DNA of 64,000 bases, taken from the NCBI GenBank assembly GCA_003344405.1, contig NOWV01000219.1, positions 1-64,000 of the forward strand. The letters are read 5' to 3'. Within the stretch, counting starts at the first letter, position 1. The number at the start of each line of letters is the position of its first letter. This document shows positions 1-14,389 of the stretch, piece by piece. The DNA is from Trichoplax sp. H2 (Eukaryota; Placozoa; Uniplacotomia; Trichoplacea). The position numbers were made by a program, and so were the translations under genes. The notes below the pieces were generated by a model, which saw only the letters and a program-made list of their open reading frames with translations, was not told where the DNA came from and searched no databases.

Positions 1-3000
1 GATTTTTAGCTTTTTATAGTGTATTAATGATAGAAATTATGTTAGAAATGAAGTTTGATGTATTTTTATAGTTAGCTTATTACTTTTATAGTGTTTTGTA
101 AGGGAATCGTAGGGTAAATTGTGTCTGAACTTTGAATGATTTTTGTTTTCTTAAATGGTGCAAAGTAGTTTTCTAAAACGGATCTTAAGAGCGATTGGTT
201 AGCAAATGTTTAGTTTTAAATACCTCTGACGGCTCTACGAAGCGAAGCCTATAAATAACAGTGCAATTAGAAAATTTAGAGAGAGAGTAGAAGAAGATTT
301 TATTTGAAGAACTTGTTGAATTTAAAAGGCCTTCGGGGTCGAATTGTCGTAAGTTAAAACGTTCTTCTTTTTGAAAGGTTGTTTGGTCGTTGACAGTTTT
401 TAAGTCTGTCATTTATTTTAATAATACTTAAAGCTAAGTATTTGTAAGGTTGTTCGGTTTATACTTCTCTCCATTTTCGTTTTGAAATAAATTGTTGTTC
501 GGTTATTTCCCCAAATTTTATTTGGTGTGAAAGTATTAGCGTTAAGTCGACCGGAGTGCAACGAAAGTAGAATCAAAGTTTGTTAAAGTTTCGTAGCTTG
601 ATCTCTACACATTTCATTACAATATATATAAATTTATTTTATTAAAATAAGATCAATAATACTTCTGATTTAAACACCCTGACCCAAATTTTTTTGCGCC
701 TTTCTATTTGAACAGATCACAATCCGCTTCTACGATAGAGTATGAATAAAATTACCAACAACTTCTAACTCTATTCCAGTTAAAGGCAGATTTAAGTTCT
801 TATTTACGGTACATTTCTGTCTTCAAAACTGTATTATAACTACAGTATCCTTGATATAGCAGCATCGCCTTCTTAGCATATCATCTATTATATAATTATC
901 CTGAACTGGTATCTTTTTAGCTGTTTGGCGTGTATTAAATTTACCGTGCAGGGGATGCTTACGAGCAATGTTTTATAAGTATTTTAATTTATTCTAATTT
1001 CAGTTTTTAATTTAATTAACAAATAGAAATTTTACGATAGAAATACTTGAAATAGAGAGCTTATGTTCTGCTAGTAGTGTCTGCTAAATAGTCAATATGT
1101 TGATAATTGGGCTCTCACGTAGCTTGTTCTATGTAGCATGAACAGATCGTCGCATACTATTTTTTTTAAATACTTCATGCATTTGAATGACATTAAAGAT
1201 TTGGTACCTTACTATAGCAGCCTTTTAATTATTATAACTGGAAGTAGAAATATTAAGACTTTATCATATATGATTAATTATTAACAATCGTTGTATAGTG
1301 TACTTGGTGTGCATGAATGCGCTCAAGCTAATCGTAAAATATTTCGGATGGAAGAGAAAGTTTAATATTAGAAGGCATATATGCGGCGATTTTAAAAATT
1401 TATGGCTTCGAAATAGCTGCTTTACCTTCCTACTTTAGTAATTTAGTTAGCATCAATAAGAAGCTAATAAAACTATTTATGCAAATGATGATAGCAACCA
1501 GAGAATAACATCCGCATTTCATTGCTAATATTGGAACTCATGAAAAATTTTGATAGTCAATTGATAATATGGTATCAATAGAATAAAATTGAAGTGAATG
1601 CGTTTATAAAGGTAAACCTAAATCATTTTTTACCTTTAAATTTTGATTTCTGCGCACGTTAGGAATACTGTAATTTAATAACTATTGTAAATAGCAACTC
1701 CCAATTTATTGGTATGTAACAGTTATTTCCATCATACATCCAATATATAGAATAATAACCGTTAAATCTGGGTATATACGCATCTCCAGAATAATTCAAT
1801 AAAAAGCACATACGGCATATCTCTATTACCTGTCCATTTTCATTACTAAATACGTACGTTTGTCATTAATCATAAGTTAAATGAATAATTTTAATCATAC
1901 ATATTTTGGATATCTGGATGATATGTCTTTAATTGGCTGATGTATCCTTTTTCTTGTAGTTGCTCACGAACGGTAGCATACGTTTTCGGAAAATTAATTT
2001 AAATTAATAATTGCTATATCAATAGCATTAATAACTTGACGGATATAGATCAATATCTTTAATTACCACTGCATAACGATGTAATAATTTAATTATCTGA
2101 GGCCAAATATTATATTTTACGGGTAACCACAGGCATTTGTGATTTTCATCGAGAAAAATTGTTATGATTCGTGTAAGTTGTTATTCTTTGTAAATTCGAT
2201 TAACTATTACATCATACTGAATGGATTTCTACTTAAAACTTGCAAGACACCTCAGCTAAATCTGGAAACTTGTATATAGTGCTCTTGAGTATTTGTCTGA
2301 AGGATAATAAGGAGTATATGATGCATGGAATTATAATACCAATGCTTTAGCTTTGAAGATAGTACTTGGCATTCATGAAACCAATATGGGCTGCTACAAA
2401 TATCTTTTAGAATGCTGTATAATTGAATTAAGTGAACTTATGGATCGAATTTTTACTCGGGAGTTAGCATTAGCGAATGATCAGGTACCATTTGTCGCCT
2501 AATCGTTGGTTTCTCCTGATTGAAGATGACAGGGTGAATCGTTACTTTTATTTCGGTCCTATTTGCAATTTTCCTTTGGTTGTGAACGTAAGCAAATATC
2601 GACATTTTTTATATTTACTTAGTAATGTATGAGCAATATTTGTTTAGTCTGATTTAAAAGCAAACTTTATCTACTGCGTTATTAAAGAAATATGATTTCT
2701 GTATATTATATCCTATTTCATTGCATTATACGAATGCATTAAATATTTAAATGTATTAATAGATTAGATATAAATACAAGTTGTAGAATAGGATAGCGTG
2801 GAAAGCAGTATGATTAATATAATTTTTCTTTGCGATCCTTTAAAGTTTAAGGTCTTTATATATTTTCTTACCAAGTGTACCTGTTGCCTGGTTTTAATTA
2901 ATAAGATGTACTTTGAAACTCTAATTCAGTGAAGAATAATGCTGATAAAAGTAGATTTTGATTCATTAGTGCTAGCTAGTCACATGATTGGACAAGAATA

Positions 3001-3767
3001 TCAACTTCTTATAAGTAAAATCATTTAGAAAAGGATGGATATCAATAAGAATTGGAAGATTTGACGGTCTTCAATGAGTCCAGTAAAACTTAGTTACACT
3101 ACATGAATTTATAGCTCTGAAATTAACATCACTGCTTAGTTGTTTACTTAAGCTCCTTGCAGTACACTGTTCGAGAAAAATATAAAATAAATATTCCTGA
3201 GGTACTTAAGAAAATTTTTTGATATCAAACGAAAACATTAGAGATACACAGTCCCGAATTCCCATATTAAAATAAGAAATTTTAGGTCTAGTATCAAAAA
3301 GATGCTTGCTATACTAACGTATGCCATGTATCTCTGCTGTTATTATTATAATTTTTTTACATCTTTGAAAGTTCAAAGTGCAAGTAATATAATAAATTCT
3401 ACGCAATGTAAGCAATATCTGCCGTCGGCAGTTGATAGTAAACTAGTTATTATTGGTATTCAATTCTTTTGTAATTAAATTAAAATTCTTTAATAAGATG
3501 ATTCTGAATTTATGTAGTAGACAAATAATGATTGTCTGATTCGTAGCAAATATCATCAACTTCTTAATTTAACGATACATACCTAGTATAAAACATATTT
3601 ACAACCTCACGGAGTAATTGATGCAGTTTGCTATACTATAGTTCAATAGATTGATGAAAATCACTTTTAATGGTATTATACTGCATACGCTGTCTTCTAA
3701 TATTATTAAAATACTTCTTATTTGTATCACTAAATTATTTCTTTTTGAATGATATAAGATCTTAGAT
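1..3767. other. Intergenic, no gene recognised
   Basis: I see no exon chain with consistent splice phases here. The short open frames (for example the minus-strand one at 185-412) match no family I know and lack convincing splice sites. The stretch at about 475-624 is nearly identical to 35796-35946 beside an assembly gap. I looked for PDZ-type exons upstream of the nitric oxide synthase gene and found none, but a divergent or very short upstream exon could be missed. Confidence 0.5.
475..624. repeat. Fragment duplicated at 35796-35946
   Basis: About 150 bases starting near gttttgaaataaattg and ending near acacatttcatt recur next to the gap at 35774-35793 with only a couple of differences. 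Such near identity over 35 kb, at a gap edge, suggests a misplaced or collapsed assembly fragment rather than an old repeat. Confidence 0.85.
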
Positions 3768-6700
3768 ATGGATAGCCAATCTGCAGTGCCTAATTTGGAA
3801 GGACAAACCTTCATGCGTTTACAAAATTTAATAACAACTGAGCAAACCACCGACACCTTTCATCAGCGAGCAACTACAGTTAGTATCTCATCAAATTTGA
3901 TTTATTTTGATTATAATTTTATACTTCTGTAGCAGATACCGGATTTATAGTGATTTAAAAAGTTCTAAATAGTAATCTACTACATACGAACTACGTAAAC
4001 TAATAAATATTTTTTTTATTAATACGGATGAGTATATGACAATATACTTTAAAATTTGGACTTACGAATGAGTTAGTACTCAATAAAAAGGCAATAATTA
4101 TCTTTTCGGTAAATAAGACTTAAGGACATCAGCGTATTATGGCAAGAACTAGGAGTTTCCTAGACTTTAATAATGATAATAACGCAAGAGTTAATGTTAT
4201 TCTCATTGCATCTCTAGTTTTAATATTGTCATTATTCAATACTATCTTTGATAGGTAATTCTTAGATGCATGAAAGTTTCAAATACATTTTGTGACATTT
4301 TTAGCACAACTTTGGTCGTAGTATTGTCATTCTATCTTTCTTCAGCTTGAGAAGAGCTGACAGATCTTATTATTTAAATTTGTATCACTACGGCAAGAGT
4401 AATTAATTCGCATGACTACGCTATACTACAGCTTAAGAGATATTTCGATCTATATTACCAGCATAAATTTTGTTTTTGTGTAGATTCCGAGCTGTACTGG
4501 TAAAAGATGTTTAGGATCACTAATGCAAATTCCCGAAAAAATAAAGCGAAAAAATGGTCTGAAACCCAAGGAATTAGTTATTAAGGAGGCAACAGAATTC
4601 CTACAAGAATATTATGCCTCTATACGAAAGTAATCGGCGCTTATATTCTAATGAGATAGATTTACATCAATCATCTATTGTATAAATCACAGCTTAATTC
4701 TAGCAATCTTTCTAGTTATAAAAGATTATGCATCAACTTGTTCCTCTGTTTACGATCACTGTTCTTTTAAGGGCTTGAATTTTTAATTCATGGCTTGTTT
4801 TATAGGTCGAGGCAAATATTGGACCTAGTATTCTTCGCTTTCTTCTATAATACAATGGTCCTATGCACCTTACTGATTTTATTTACGCAAAATTAGCTAA
4901 TAAGAGTACATATGGATAGACAATATGACTTCGCGTAATAGTAAGCATTGCATATATTAACTTAATTTAAACTCCATCTCCATTTCTTCATTCTTTAGGG
5001 AAGGTAGTGAAGCCCATCTGAAACGCAAAGCTGATGTTATCGAAGAAATTCAGGCAAAGGGCTTATACGACCTAACTGAACAAGAATTAACATATGGTGC
5101 TCGGTTATCTTGGCGTAATGCTTCCAGGTGCATTGGCCGAATTCAGTGGTCCAATTTACACGTGAGTATTTTCTTACCAATATAAGTAATTGTTTAGGTT
5201 GACAGTTGAGACTGAAGGTAAGCATACCATAGATATTAGAAACATTACAAAAATTATTATAAAGATAATAAACCGACAGAATAGATTCAGATACCAATTT
5301 ATCTAGTCGAAATCTAGATTAGAGACCACAGCTATAAATTTAATGTTACTAGGCTAGCATCATCGATTCATATTATTGATATTAGCAAGATATGATGTTA
5401 AGATCTGCATGTTGGATGCTGTTGATGATTTGGACCTTTACTATCTACAATTAATAATTAAAGTAAAGCTAATGAGACACCCGAGTTATTTGCTATAACC
5501 GTCTTTTTATGTTTAGATTTTTGATGCCAGAGATGCAGTTACTGCAACAGACATGTATGATGCAATTATTAGCCATTTGAAGTATGGTACTAATAATGGA
5601 AACTTAAGGTTAATAGGATAGATATCGTACTTGATAGGCCTAAATTATAAAAGTTTTGTTGGATTCTTCTTAAGTAGAAAGAGAAAAAAGACATTATTTG
5701 CTTCAGGAATAGAATGTTTGCCATCTCACAATAGTTTTAGAAACTCTATATCAACTTTACTCAAGATTTCAGCTTTAATTTTGTATATTGTATCTCTTTA
5801 CAAATCGTAAAAATAGCAAATTGCATATGTGTTCAATTAAGCCTAACAATTTGATCGATAGATCAGCTATGACAGTTTTTCCACCCAGAGCTAATGACTC
5901 GCACGATTTTCGCGTATGGAATATTCAGTTAGTTCGCTATGCTGGATATGAGCAACCTGATGGCTCCGTAATCGGTGATCCAGCAAACGTCGAATTTACA
6001 AAGGTATCATTTAAACATCAAACATTGTTAATTTCTAAATATCGATTTGCAGTATATAGTCGTTTATCACTTAGTTTTTTCGAACTTTTCCTAAAGGTAA
6101 TTCCTTATATAAGCCAATGATGTTAGTTATTTGCTGCTATCTTACGCAATAGAAAATCCTTCATCTCAAAACTTAATTGACTCTTTAGAAGACTGTTTTT
6201 GCTTTTTGTCTGCCCAAATAGAATTATATTTCACAGCAAAAAATGAAATTGTGGTAAAATTAGGAAGTAGAGTGGAATAGTTTAATGAATTTAATCACTG
6301 TAATACATTAATAGATATGTGAATCGTATGGATGGAAAGGTAAAGGTGGCATGTTTGATGTTCTACCTCTCCTTTTGCAAGCTAACGGAGAAGATCCCGA
6401 GCTCTTTGAAATTCCTTCGGATTTAGTTCTAGAAGTGCCAATTTCTCATCCAGAGTAAAGATCTACATATATACTCTCCTAGAATGAAATTCCAATACAT
6501 AGCATATCATATCATCCTTGCTAATTCTTGAGATTTTAAAAAAATAATAAATAACATATTTAGTCATCTTCTAGAGTAGTTAATGAATGCACAAAGCTGA
6601 TTACGTAAAAATGAAACTGTTTAGGTATGAATGGTTTGAAGAGCTCAAGTTGCGATGGTATGCTTTACCTGCAGTTTCTTGTCTTTTGCTGGATATTGGA

Positions 6701-9700
6701 GGGGTGGAATTCCCAGCGTGTCCATTTAATGGATGGTAAGTATCATCAACTTAGAATTGCTGATTCAATTGGTTAGTCTTGGTTATCAGAAATGGTTATA
6801 TGAAAATTAAATTTAAACTAATTGCAGGTATATGGTAACTGAAATCGGTGCAAGAGACTTTGGTGATGAAAATCGCTATAATTTATGCAAAGTAGGTAGC
6901 ACAATAATGTCATGTCTCTTTAATGAATATCCTCCACACTTATAATTTTTGCAGATTGCTATTCTAACTATGGAATTTTATCCGTATTTCTGAATATGCT
7001 CGGATTTAGCCTGTGGCTCAACGTATGAAACTTGATACTCGAACGGAAACAACTTTATGGAGAGATAAAGCCATCGTGGAAATAAACTGCGCCGTTATGC
7101 ATAGCTTTCTAGTTAGACACTATACCAAATTAGAGTAGAACTACTATTAATTGTGTGCTTTATCATAGATGAATTTCGCCGTTAATTTCACTTTTCGACC
7201 GATACTTCTTTACCAGTAATCCAAATTTTCGGTAACTCTACATGATCTAGAAACACGGAGTTACTTTAGTGGACCATCATTCAACATCCAATTCTTTCAT
7301 GCAACATCTACAAAATGAGGTTAGATATTACTTAGACATGATTCAATATAATATCGATTGCTAAAAAATCCTATTTTCAAATCGATATATTGTATGTTAC
7401 CTAGTATTAACAACGTTGAAGCTAATTGTGCTTTACATTATTTTACTATAGCAAAAACTACGTGGTGGTTGTCCAGCCGATTGGGTCTGGGTAGTTCCTC
7501 CGATATCAGGATCGGCCACAAAAGTTTTTCATCAGGTTGAGCAAACTCAAATTCATAGTACCAATAGCAATTATTGTACAAGTATATACGAGTATATAAT
7601 TTATAGGCTAGATTTGTCTAAATGTACCTGGTATTTTGATCATGAACTGTATAGGAAATGTTGAATTATAAAATTAAGCCAAGCCTAGAGTATCAGGTTC
7701 GTACTAGAATATTTGAGTCTCATCAATATTACATAAAGTAATCGTAGAATGATGGAGACTATAACAGCAATTTAGCCTTCCAGATAAAAGACAATTAATA
7801 TCTTATTTAGGTCGATGCATGGAAAATTCATCGCAGAAAGACACCAATTAAAACCAAACAAGGAAAATTTAAAGATATTGCAAAGTACATAGTGGTGTAA
7901 TTGATCCTTCCTTCCTAACGCAATTGCTATCAAACTAAAGATCTAAAATAACACTTTTAATTGAACATATAAGGCTAAATTTAATTTTCTTGTTGTTTGG
8001 TTATTTGACCTAGTTACGCTATTTATCGAAATGTGATACATGGCTAAAATTTGATTTCAAACTATTTCATTATTTGACTTGATTACGCTATTCATCGAAA
8101 AATGATTCTTTATTTATGGCGTAATGAAGGATGGTGCGTTTATCGACAGAGCTCATGGCTAAAGCCCTTGCCAAGCGAATCAAAGCAACCATTTTGTATT
8201 CAACGGAGACAGGCACATCAGAAAGATATGCTAAAATGCTGAAAAAGCTACTAGACTTGGCATTCGATGCAAAGGTTAAATTAATAAACATTACTCATAT
8301 CTTACCTATTTTTGCTAAAACCAATTCTGATCAAAGACTGATTCTAATCAATTCTCAAAACTCACTGAAATGTAATCGACTGTGAAATTTATTTTAAACT
8401 CTATAACTTTGAGGCATCCTAAAATTGGTTAGTATTGCCATATTTTTGGTAGATTTATTGCTTGGAGGATTACGACTTTAACAATTTGGATTACGAAAAT
8501 CTTGTTTTCGTTGTCACCAGTACATTTGGTAACGCTGATCCACCTCATAATGGCGAGGTAAACATATCCCTGCACTTTACTAATGCCATAGCTATTTTTC
8601 ATGTTATAATATTTTGTATGTTTTAAATTAGGAATTCGATAAACATCTTCGCCATCGCTTACATTCATACCATGTACAAAATCAAGAGTTAGTATATTTT
8701 ACTATATTTTTGCAGTTAATATACCGATAAGAGCTGAAGAGTTCTATTTGCTTAGAATAAACACTGATATTTTAATATAGCGAAAGACAGCATTTTGAAT
8801 GAAAATATCTGAAGGACTGATAATATTAATTGTTGTAGGGAAGACTACAATGCTTTAAATGACTATGGTACAAGAATTCTCAATGTTAAGTAAGATTATT
8901 TTGGCTTTGCGCTGTAAAACTGCTGTGATCTAGGTTTACTATTGCAATACTGTACGATAAAAAATATGAAAATAGAAATGTAAATCGTATTTAAAATAGT
9001 TAACATTTCTTTGAAAATAAGCTATATTTTAATTTAATTATGTATAATCATTGCATTTGTAATAATAACTGGTTTCATGTACCCTAACAGCGATAAATAA
9101 CAGCAATAATAGTATGCCTCTTCGTAACAGTGGCATAAATTTATCTATCTTGTTTGTTGTTGCTATCGAAGCTTCTATGTTAGCCAATTCTATACTTTTG
9201 AAAAGGTCTTAGAATTTATTTGACTTTTTATTATGCAGATATTCCGTATTCGCTTTAGGCTCCAGAGTATATGGAGATAATTTTTGTGCTTTCGGCCGTT
9301 TTATTGATGCTTCATTGCACAAAATGGGAGCCGAAAGAATTTGTCCTCTTGGTGAAGGGGATGAACTCTGCGGACAAGAGGAATCATTTAAGATATGGGC
9401 TGATAATGCTTTGCGTGTATGTGTAGTTTATTTACTAAGTTCATAATGAATTGATTCTCTTCAATATCTGATAAGAAAAATTAAGAAATTGTCTCAAGAT
9501 TGATCCATTTTTTAACGAAATGTCTTTATTAATTGATTAGACTGCCTGCAATACATTTTCAATCGATCTCAATAGCGATTTTAAGACAACTAATACATTA
9601 TTAACAACCGTACCAGCTTGGTCAGAGAGTAATTATCGTCTTGTGCATAAAGAAAAGAAACCCATCAAGCCGTTTATTGAAGGTAATATAGCGTTTAATT

Positions 9701-12700
9701 TCGATCTTACATCAGTTAGTAAAATGATCGCTAGCCGTAATTTTATGCATACATATGGCGACGCTTAACTCATCGAAAATGTGTAGCTTACCTGCTATCA
9801 TTACAAATTTGATATATTGAATTAGCTCTGTCCAAAATTCATTCAAAGAAGATTCAATCAGCAACAGTTATTTCCGTTACAAGTTTACAATCCACCACTT
9901 CTTTGTAAGTTATAGTACCTTCAACGATAGCTGAGATATAATTAATGCCTAATAGTGGTTGGAATTACTATTCGATCCGTAAGATAATACGATGCTAAGA
10001 AAGAAATAGTATTTTATCCTAATTTTAATTATTTTGAATTTTGAATTTTTTCTTGTATACTTTTATTTCCTGCTATATTTAGTTTTTGTAGATAAATTAT
10101 AAAAATTCATTAGGAATTTTTTGTTATATTATAAAGGCATTACACGATTCTCGTTAAGTTGGATAAGGGCAACAATTCTAGCTTGAACTATGCTGCTGGC
10201 GATCATTTGTCTATATTTCCAGGCAATGATCCGGAAATAGTGGATGCTTTATTAACTAAACTAACAGATGGACAGTCGCCAGATACACCTATTCAAATGG
10301 AATATCTAAATAACGGTCTTAAATAACCTGACTTACATGCTCCTTATTAATACTTGCTGTCAAACTCATACTTGTCCCCAATTTTTATCATAATTGATTA
10401 AAATTTTGTTTTCGTATCGATTAGAAAAAAATTGGACGGTTGATAACCATATACCACCTATTTTTACGTTAAGAGAAGCATTTTCTCGATTTGTCGATAT
10501 ATCAACACCTCCTACACCACAATTTCTGCAATATTTGGTCAATCAGGTAAGACTGCGTTAAGGCGGAGATTGTTAATGTATAATTTATAAACTCATATAG
10601 TTGAAATAAATCTGGCTAAGAATTGGCAATGCACGGTTGAACTCCATATATCATGCTGTAGATAGACTTTATGATGATTTTCTATCATTTCTAGGCCAAG
10701 GATGAAAAAGAAAAGAGCCATCTAGAAGAGTTAGCAAAGGTACTATTATAAGTAACACTAAGTGATAGTGATAGAATATTGATTGTCTTTGTTGCGATGC
10801 ACAGTAACGTTATATTTTTAAGATTTTAAGTTAGCATAGAATAAGTCTAAATGCTTCAATATTAGGGACAAGATGAATATGAAGACTGGAAATTTTACGA
10901 AAATCCTAACATATTGGATGTGATCGATAAGTTTCCATCTCTTCAAATACAATCTACTCTATTGCTGTCGAAATTACCGCGATTAAAACAAGTACATAAT
11001 ATAGATGGGGCTGTCTAATTGCAGTATAATTCATATGTTTATTTATGGATTGTAAACGGAAAATTTCTTTACTTTTTTAGAGATACTATTCAATATCCTC
11101 ATCTATGGCCATGTTTCCTAATGAGATCCATATTACGGTTGGAGTGGTACAGTATTATACTAAATCAGGGAAGCTGTGCCGCGGTGTTTGCTCTAATTGG
11201 CTTAATTCCTTAAAAGAAGGAGCAACTATCCACTGTTTCACTAAAGCGTAAGGAAATTTTTACTTAGATTATGCATTCTCCTATCTTCGAGTTCTAAGGA
11301 GGTTTTTATGAGCTAGCGTAATTATATACTATTATAAATAAATATGATCAAAGTTTATAATAATAATACCCAAGTGACGTTCTGCCAAATCTTGCAAATA
11401 TTTTAAGAGGATTTTGAAACTTACCCCTAGTTACAAACCAGTTTCGTGACAAAGATAATGCAAAGCAAATCTCTAAGTTACTAGTCTTCGAGATTTAGTA
11501 TCTCTTAACTATCTCACAAGAGTTTAGACACCTTTGCTTCTACGTTAAACAACTATAGAACTCTTCTTTATTCAACTATCTGCCGAACTTAAATACCTTT
11601 CGGCAGCTGCTATCATGTATGAGTCATAACAGTAGATGAAATTTTGTTCGTATTGGATAGCTAAATTATGAATATCTTCCAGATATTAATCACAAGTGTT
11701 ACAAGACATAACACGATAAGCAATGAATATTAGTTACCTTATGAGAACTCTTACTACAGTACAGCGTAATTTACTGTAACAAAATAATAACTACCGTACT
11801 TCTTACTATAAGTTATTATTAGTTACCTCTATATATAAATGTTAAACACTGAATTTACTCATTTAGTCTTCACGATACTTCGTACCCTGACACCCAATTG
11901 CCAATAGTATAATTATACTACGCTATAATTACTTAAAATAGATTTGATGTTAATTAATATATTTTATATTATTTATCAAAAATAGCTGACAACTTACAGC
12001 TCAGCAGGTAGTACTGAATTTGATGCTGCTAGAGGGTTATATACGTATATTTCTTATAAATTAAAGAAGTAGTCATTGAGTTGGGCTCTAACAAAATTAG
12101 TCAGGTTTCTAAAGCTTTTAGATTAAGAATCCTTCTATATACTTTAGAAGTATTAGATGAACTACAAGCGATCATAAATTTCTACGTTTCTATGATTTTT
12201 AACATGAAAATCTGTAACACAGTTTAAATTTCGATGATTTGATTGGTATTTGCTAATTTTGCTTTACTTTCTAATGTACTAAATAATCGTATGATAGAGC
12301 TCCAAGCTTCCAGATGCCATCTGATAACTCGATACCGATCATTATGGTTGGCCCTGGAACAGGAATAGCTCCTTTTAGAAGCTTTTGGCAACAGAGAGCC
12401 ATAGGTATTTTACTATCAACTTTTGCATATTTATTGTGCTAGCAGTGGTAACTTATCAAGTGCTTAACTAATAGCATATGGTATGCGATATCTTATCCAA
12501 ATAGATGATTTAAACTTGCAAATAAGAAAATATAGATTACTATTCCAATAACAGAAATTGCTGGCATCATCTTCCTAGCTCGTTGACATGCAGTATTTGT
12601 TTATAATTTTTAGAGTGCAAAGCAGCTACTGCTGGTAGTGATGCCCAAAAAGAAGAGGACAATTCTTCAAATAACTTTGGTGACATGGTTTTATACTTTG

Positions 12701-13792
12701 GGTGCAGAACACCGGTAAAGGATGACATTTATAGGGAAGAATTGGAGGATTGCGTGAATAAAAAGGTCATCAAAGAAGTTTATAAAGCTTACTCAAGGGC
12801 GCCAGACGAACCAAAGGTTAAAAATACGCGCATCTAGCCATCTTTAAGATACTTACTTTCTTACGGTTAGTTATTAGCATTTATTAACCTTGCTTACATA
12901 AGCTTTTTTTCCATTTATGTAGCAATATGTGCAAGACATACTGAGCCAAAATGGTAATGAGGTGCTCGCAATGCTTTTAGACGACGACGGGCATATTTAC
13001 GTATGTGGTGATGTATCTATGGCAGCAGGTGTAACAAGAGCAATTCAGGTTTGATCAAATTGATTTTACTTTCCATGTACGAATTATGAATCCGTAAATA
13101 TGATTAATGAAGCATCTCAAGAAATTTGGCTACTGAATAATAAATTACAGAATATACTCATTGATTATGGGCAATTTAGCCAAGAAGATGCTCTCGAAAT
13201 GACCAAAAACTTGAAGGTAAGGGAATACAATTGAAATGGATCCACCAATGAATCGGTATAAATTCCATCTTTACCTCATACGACTGTCTGGTCTAGAAAA
13301 ATGGCAGATACCATGAGGATATTTTTGGTCTAACCTTACGAACAGCAGAAGTAACAGAAAAAAATCGTCGTGCTTCACAAAGGTAAACGTAATTAGCCAT
13401 AAAATAGTGTTGGCTATCTCGAAATGTGGAGAGTTTAATGCTATTATTGTAGCATCTACAATCAATAATAAATGATTTAGAAAATAAGAAATTTTATAAT
13501 TTCATTTTTAACGCATTTTTACTCCTCAAATTATCTACTAGAACATGGACGATGATTAGCAAGCGCCTAAAAGGGGAGGTATAATGTGGCTTTATTTAAA
13601 CACTAGCGCTTATGATAATCATATATTAACGTCATTCAGTACTATGGACCGAAACAGCTTGTTTAAAATTTCATATATACCTCGACATTAACTTTCATTA
13701 CCACACGAATTAGACTAAGTAATTCAATTTTAATTCTTGAAATTATTAATTTTGGATTCAGACCGGCAAAGGAACTGAAATGGCAAACCTAG
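3768..13792 (+). CDS. NOS: Nitric oxide synthase (31 exons)
   Basis: Makes nitric oxide and citrulline from arginine, NADPH and O2 as a calmodulin-dependent cytosolic homodimer. Exons: 3768-3878, 4484-4629, 4999-5161, 5517-5608, 5862-6003, 6315-6454, 6625-6735, 6828-6891, 7010-7111, 7251-7319, 7452-7535, 7655-7696, 7811-7884, 8130-8274, 8453-8557, 8632-8687, 8839-8889, 9239-9416, 9541-9682, 9826-9904, 10137-10315, 10425-10546, 10695-10739, 10866-10991, 11081-11247, 12298-12404, 12614-12816, 12923-13048, 13151-13216, 13297-13382, 13762-13792. Phases close to 3354 nt (1117 aa plus stop). Visible: zinc pair CTGKRC (C41, C46); haem cysteine in WRNASRCIG (C130); substrate glutamate in AIVEIN (E347); a basic calmodulin-binding stretch about 438-465; FMN loop STETGTS about 471-477; FAD motif RYYSISSS (857-864); NADPH motif [13 protein letters not shown] (929-941); YVCGD (1041-1045). 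No PDZ domain is seen. The first exon could instead begin at an AG just before the ATG, and the last 10-codon exon is the least certain. Confidence 0.96.
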
Positions 13793-14012
13793 TAAGTATG
13801 AAATTACTAAATTATATATTGAATAGATTCGTATTCTTCGGTTAATCGTTTTAGCTACTCGAATACTCAAGCGTTATTACTTGTATTAGCGGCTGCAGAA
13901 TAATAGAATCAGAAAATGTATTAGTCTAAAAAAGAAATTGTTGTATAATCCTTTATTAGATCCAAAAACTCAAACTAAGAAAAAAATCAGGCAGTGATGT
14001 TAGAGGTCGATA

Positions 14013-14389
14013 CATGTAGCGAAAGCATGAAAATTTCAACTAAACAGCTGACTCAGTGAGTAAATATGAAGGAATTAGCATTTACATCGACCTTAAAATC
14101 GACGATATGAAATTGAGAATGTGGAGATTCAAAATGAAGTAATGAGCAAAATTGCAACTTTGGAGATTTCGAATAAGGACCACTCTAAATTGCAGTATAT
14201 ATTATGACCTTTTAAGCTACATTCACGTAGCAAAAGTATGCAATTTTAAATAAACGGCCGATTTAGAGAGTAAATATGAAAAATTAGCATCAAAATTGAA
14301 CTTACTATTGACGATGTAAAATAGAGAGAATTTGTAGAATCAAAATGAAGCAGAGAGTAAAATTGTAACCTTGAAAACTTGCATTATGA
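14013..14389 (+). repeat. Degenerate two-copy direct repeat
   Basis: Copies at about 14013-14178 and 14224-14389, offset 211 bases. Shared landmarks in order are catgtagcgaaag / cacgtagcaaaag, gagtaaatatgaa, attgacgatgtaaaat-type text, aatcaaaatgaag and gtaaaattg. The copies are diverged and contain stops in all frames I read, so this is an old duplication, possibly of a decayed repeat-protein exon. Confidence 0.65.

Noticed and set aside
185-412. Minus-strand 75-codon frame as a gene
   Set aside because: No recognisable domain, no supporting splice partners, and low-complexity serine-rich text.
3599-3856. Minus-strand 85-codon frame opposite the first NOS exon
   Set aside because: Antisense of 3768-3878, which reads in phase with the conserved NOS N-terminal consensus.
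4140-4260. Plus-strand [10 protein letters not shown] frame as an NOS exon
   Set aside because: It is hydrophobic and open with a donor-like end, but its phase does not fit the exon at 4484, whereas exon 3768-3878 joins it directly with the conserved sequence.
8088-8291. Minus-strand frame over the NOS FMN exon
   Set aside because: It is the antisense shadow of exon 8130-8274, which has strong flavodoxin motifs.
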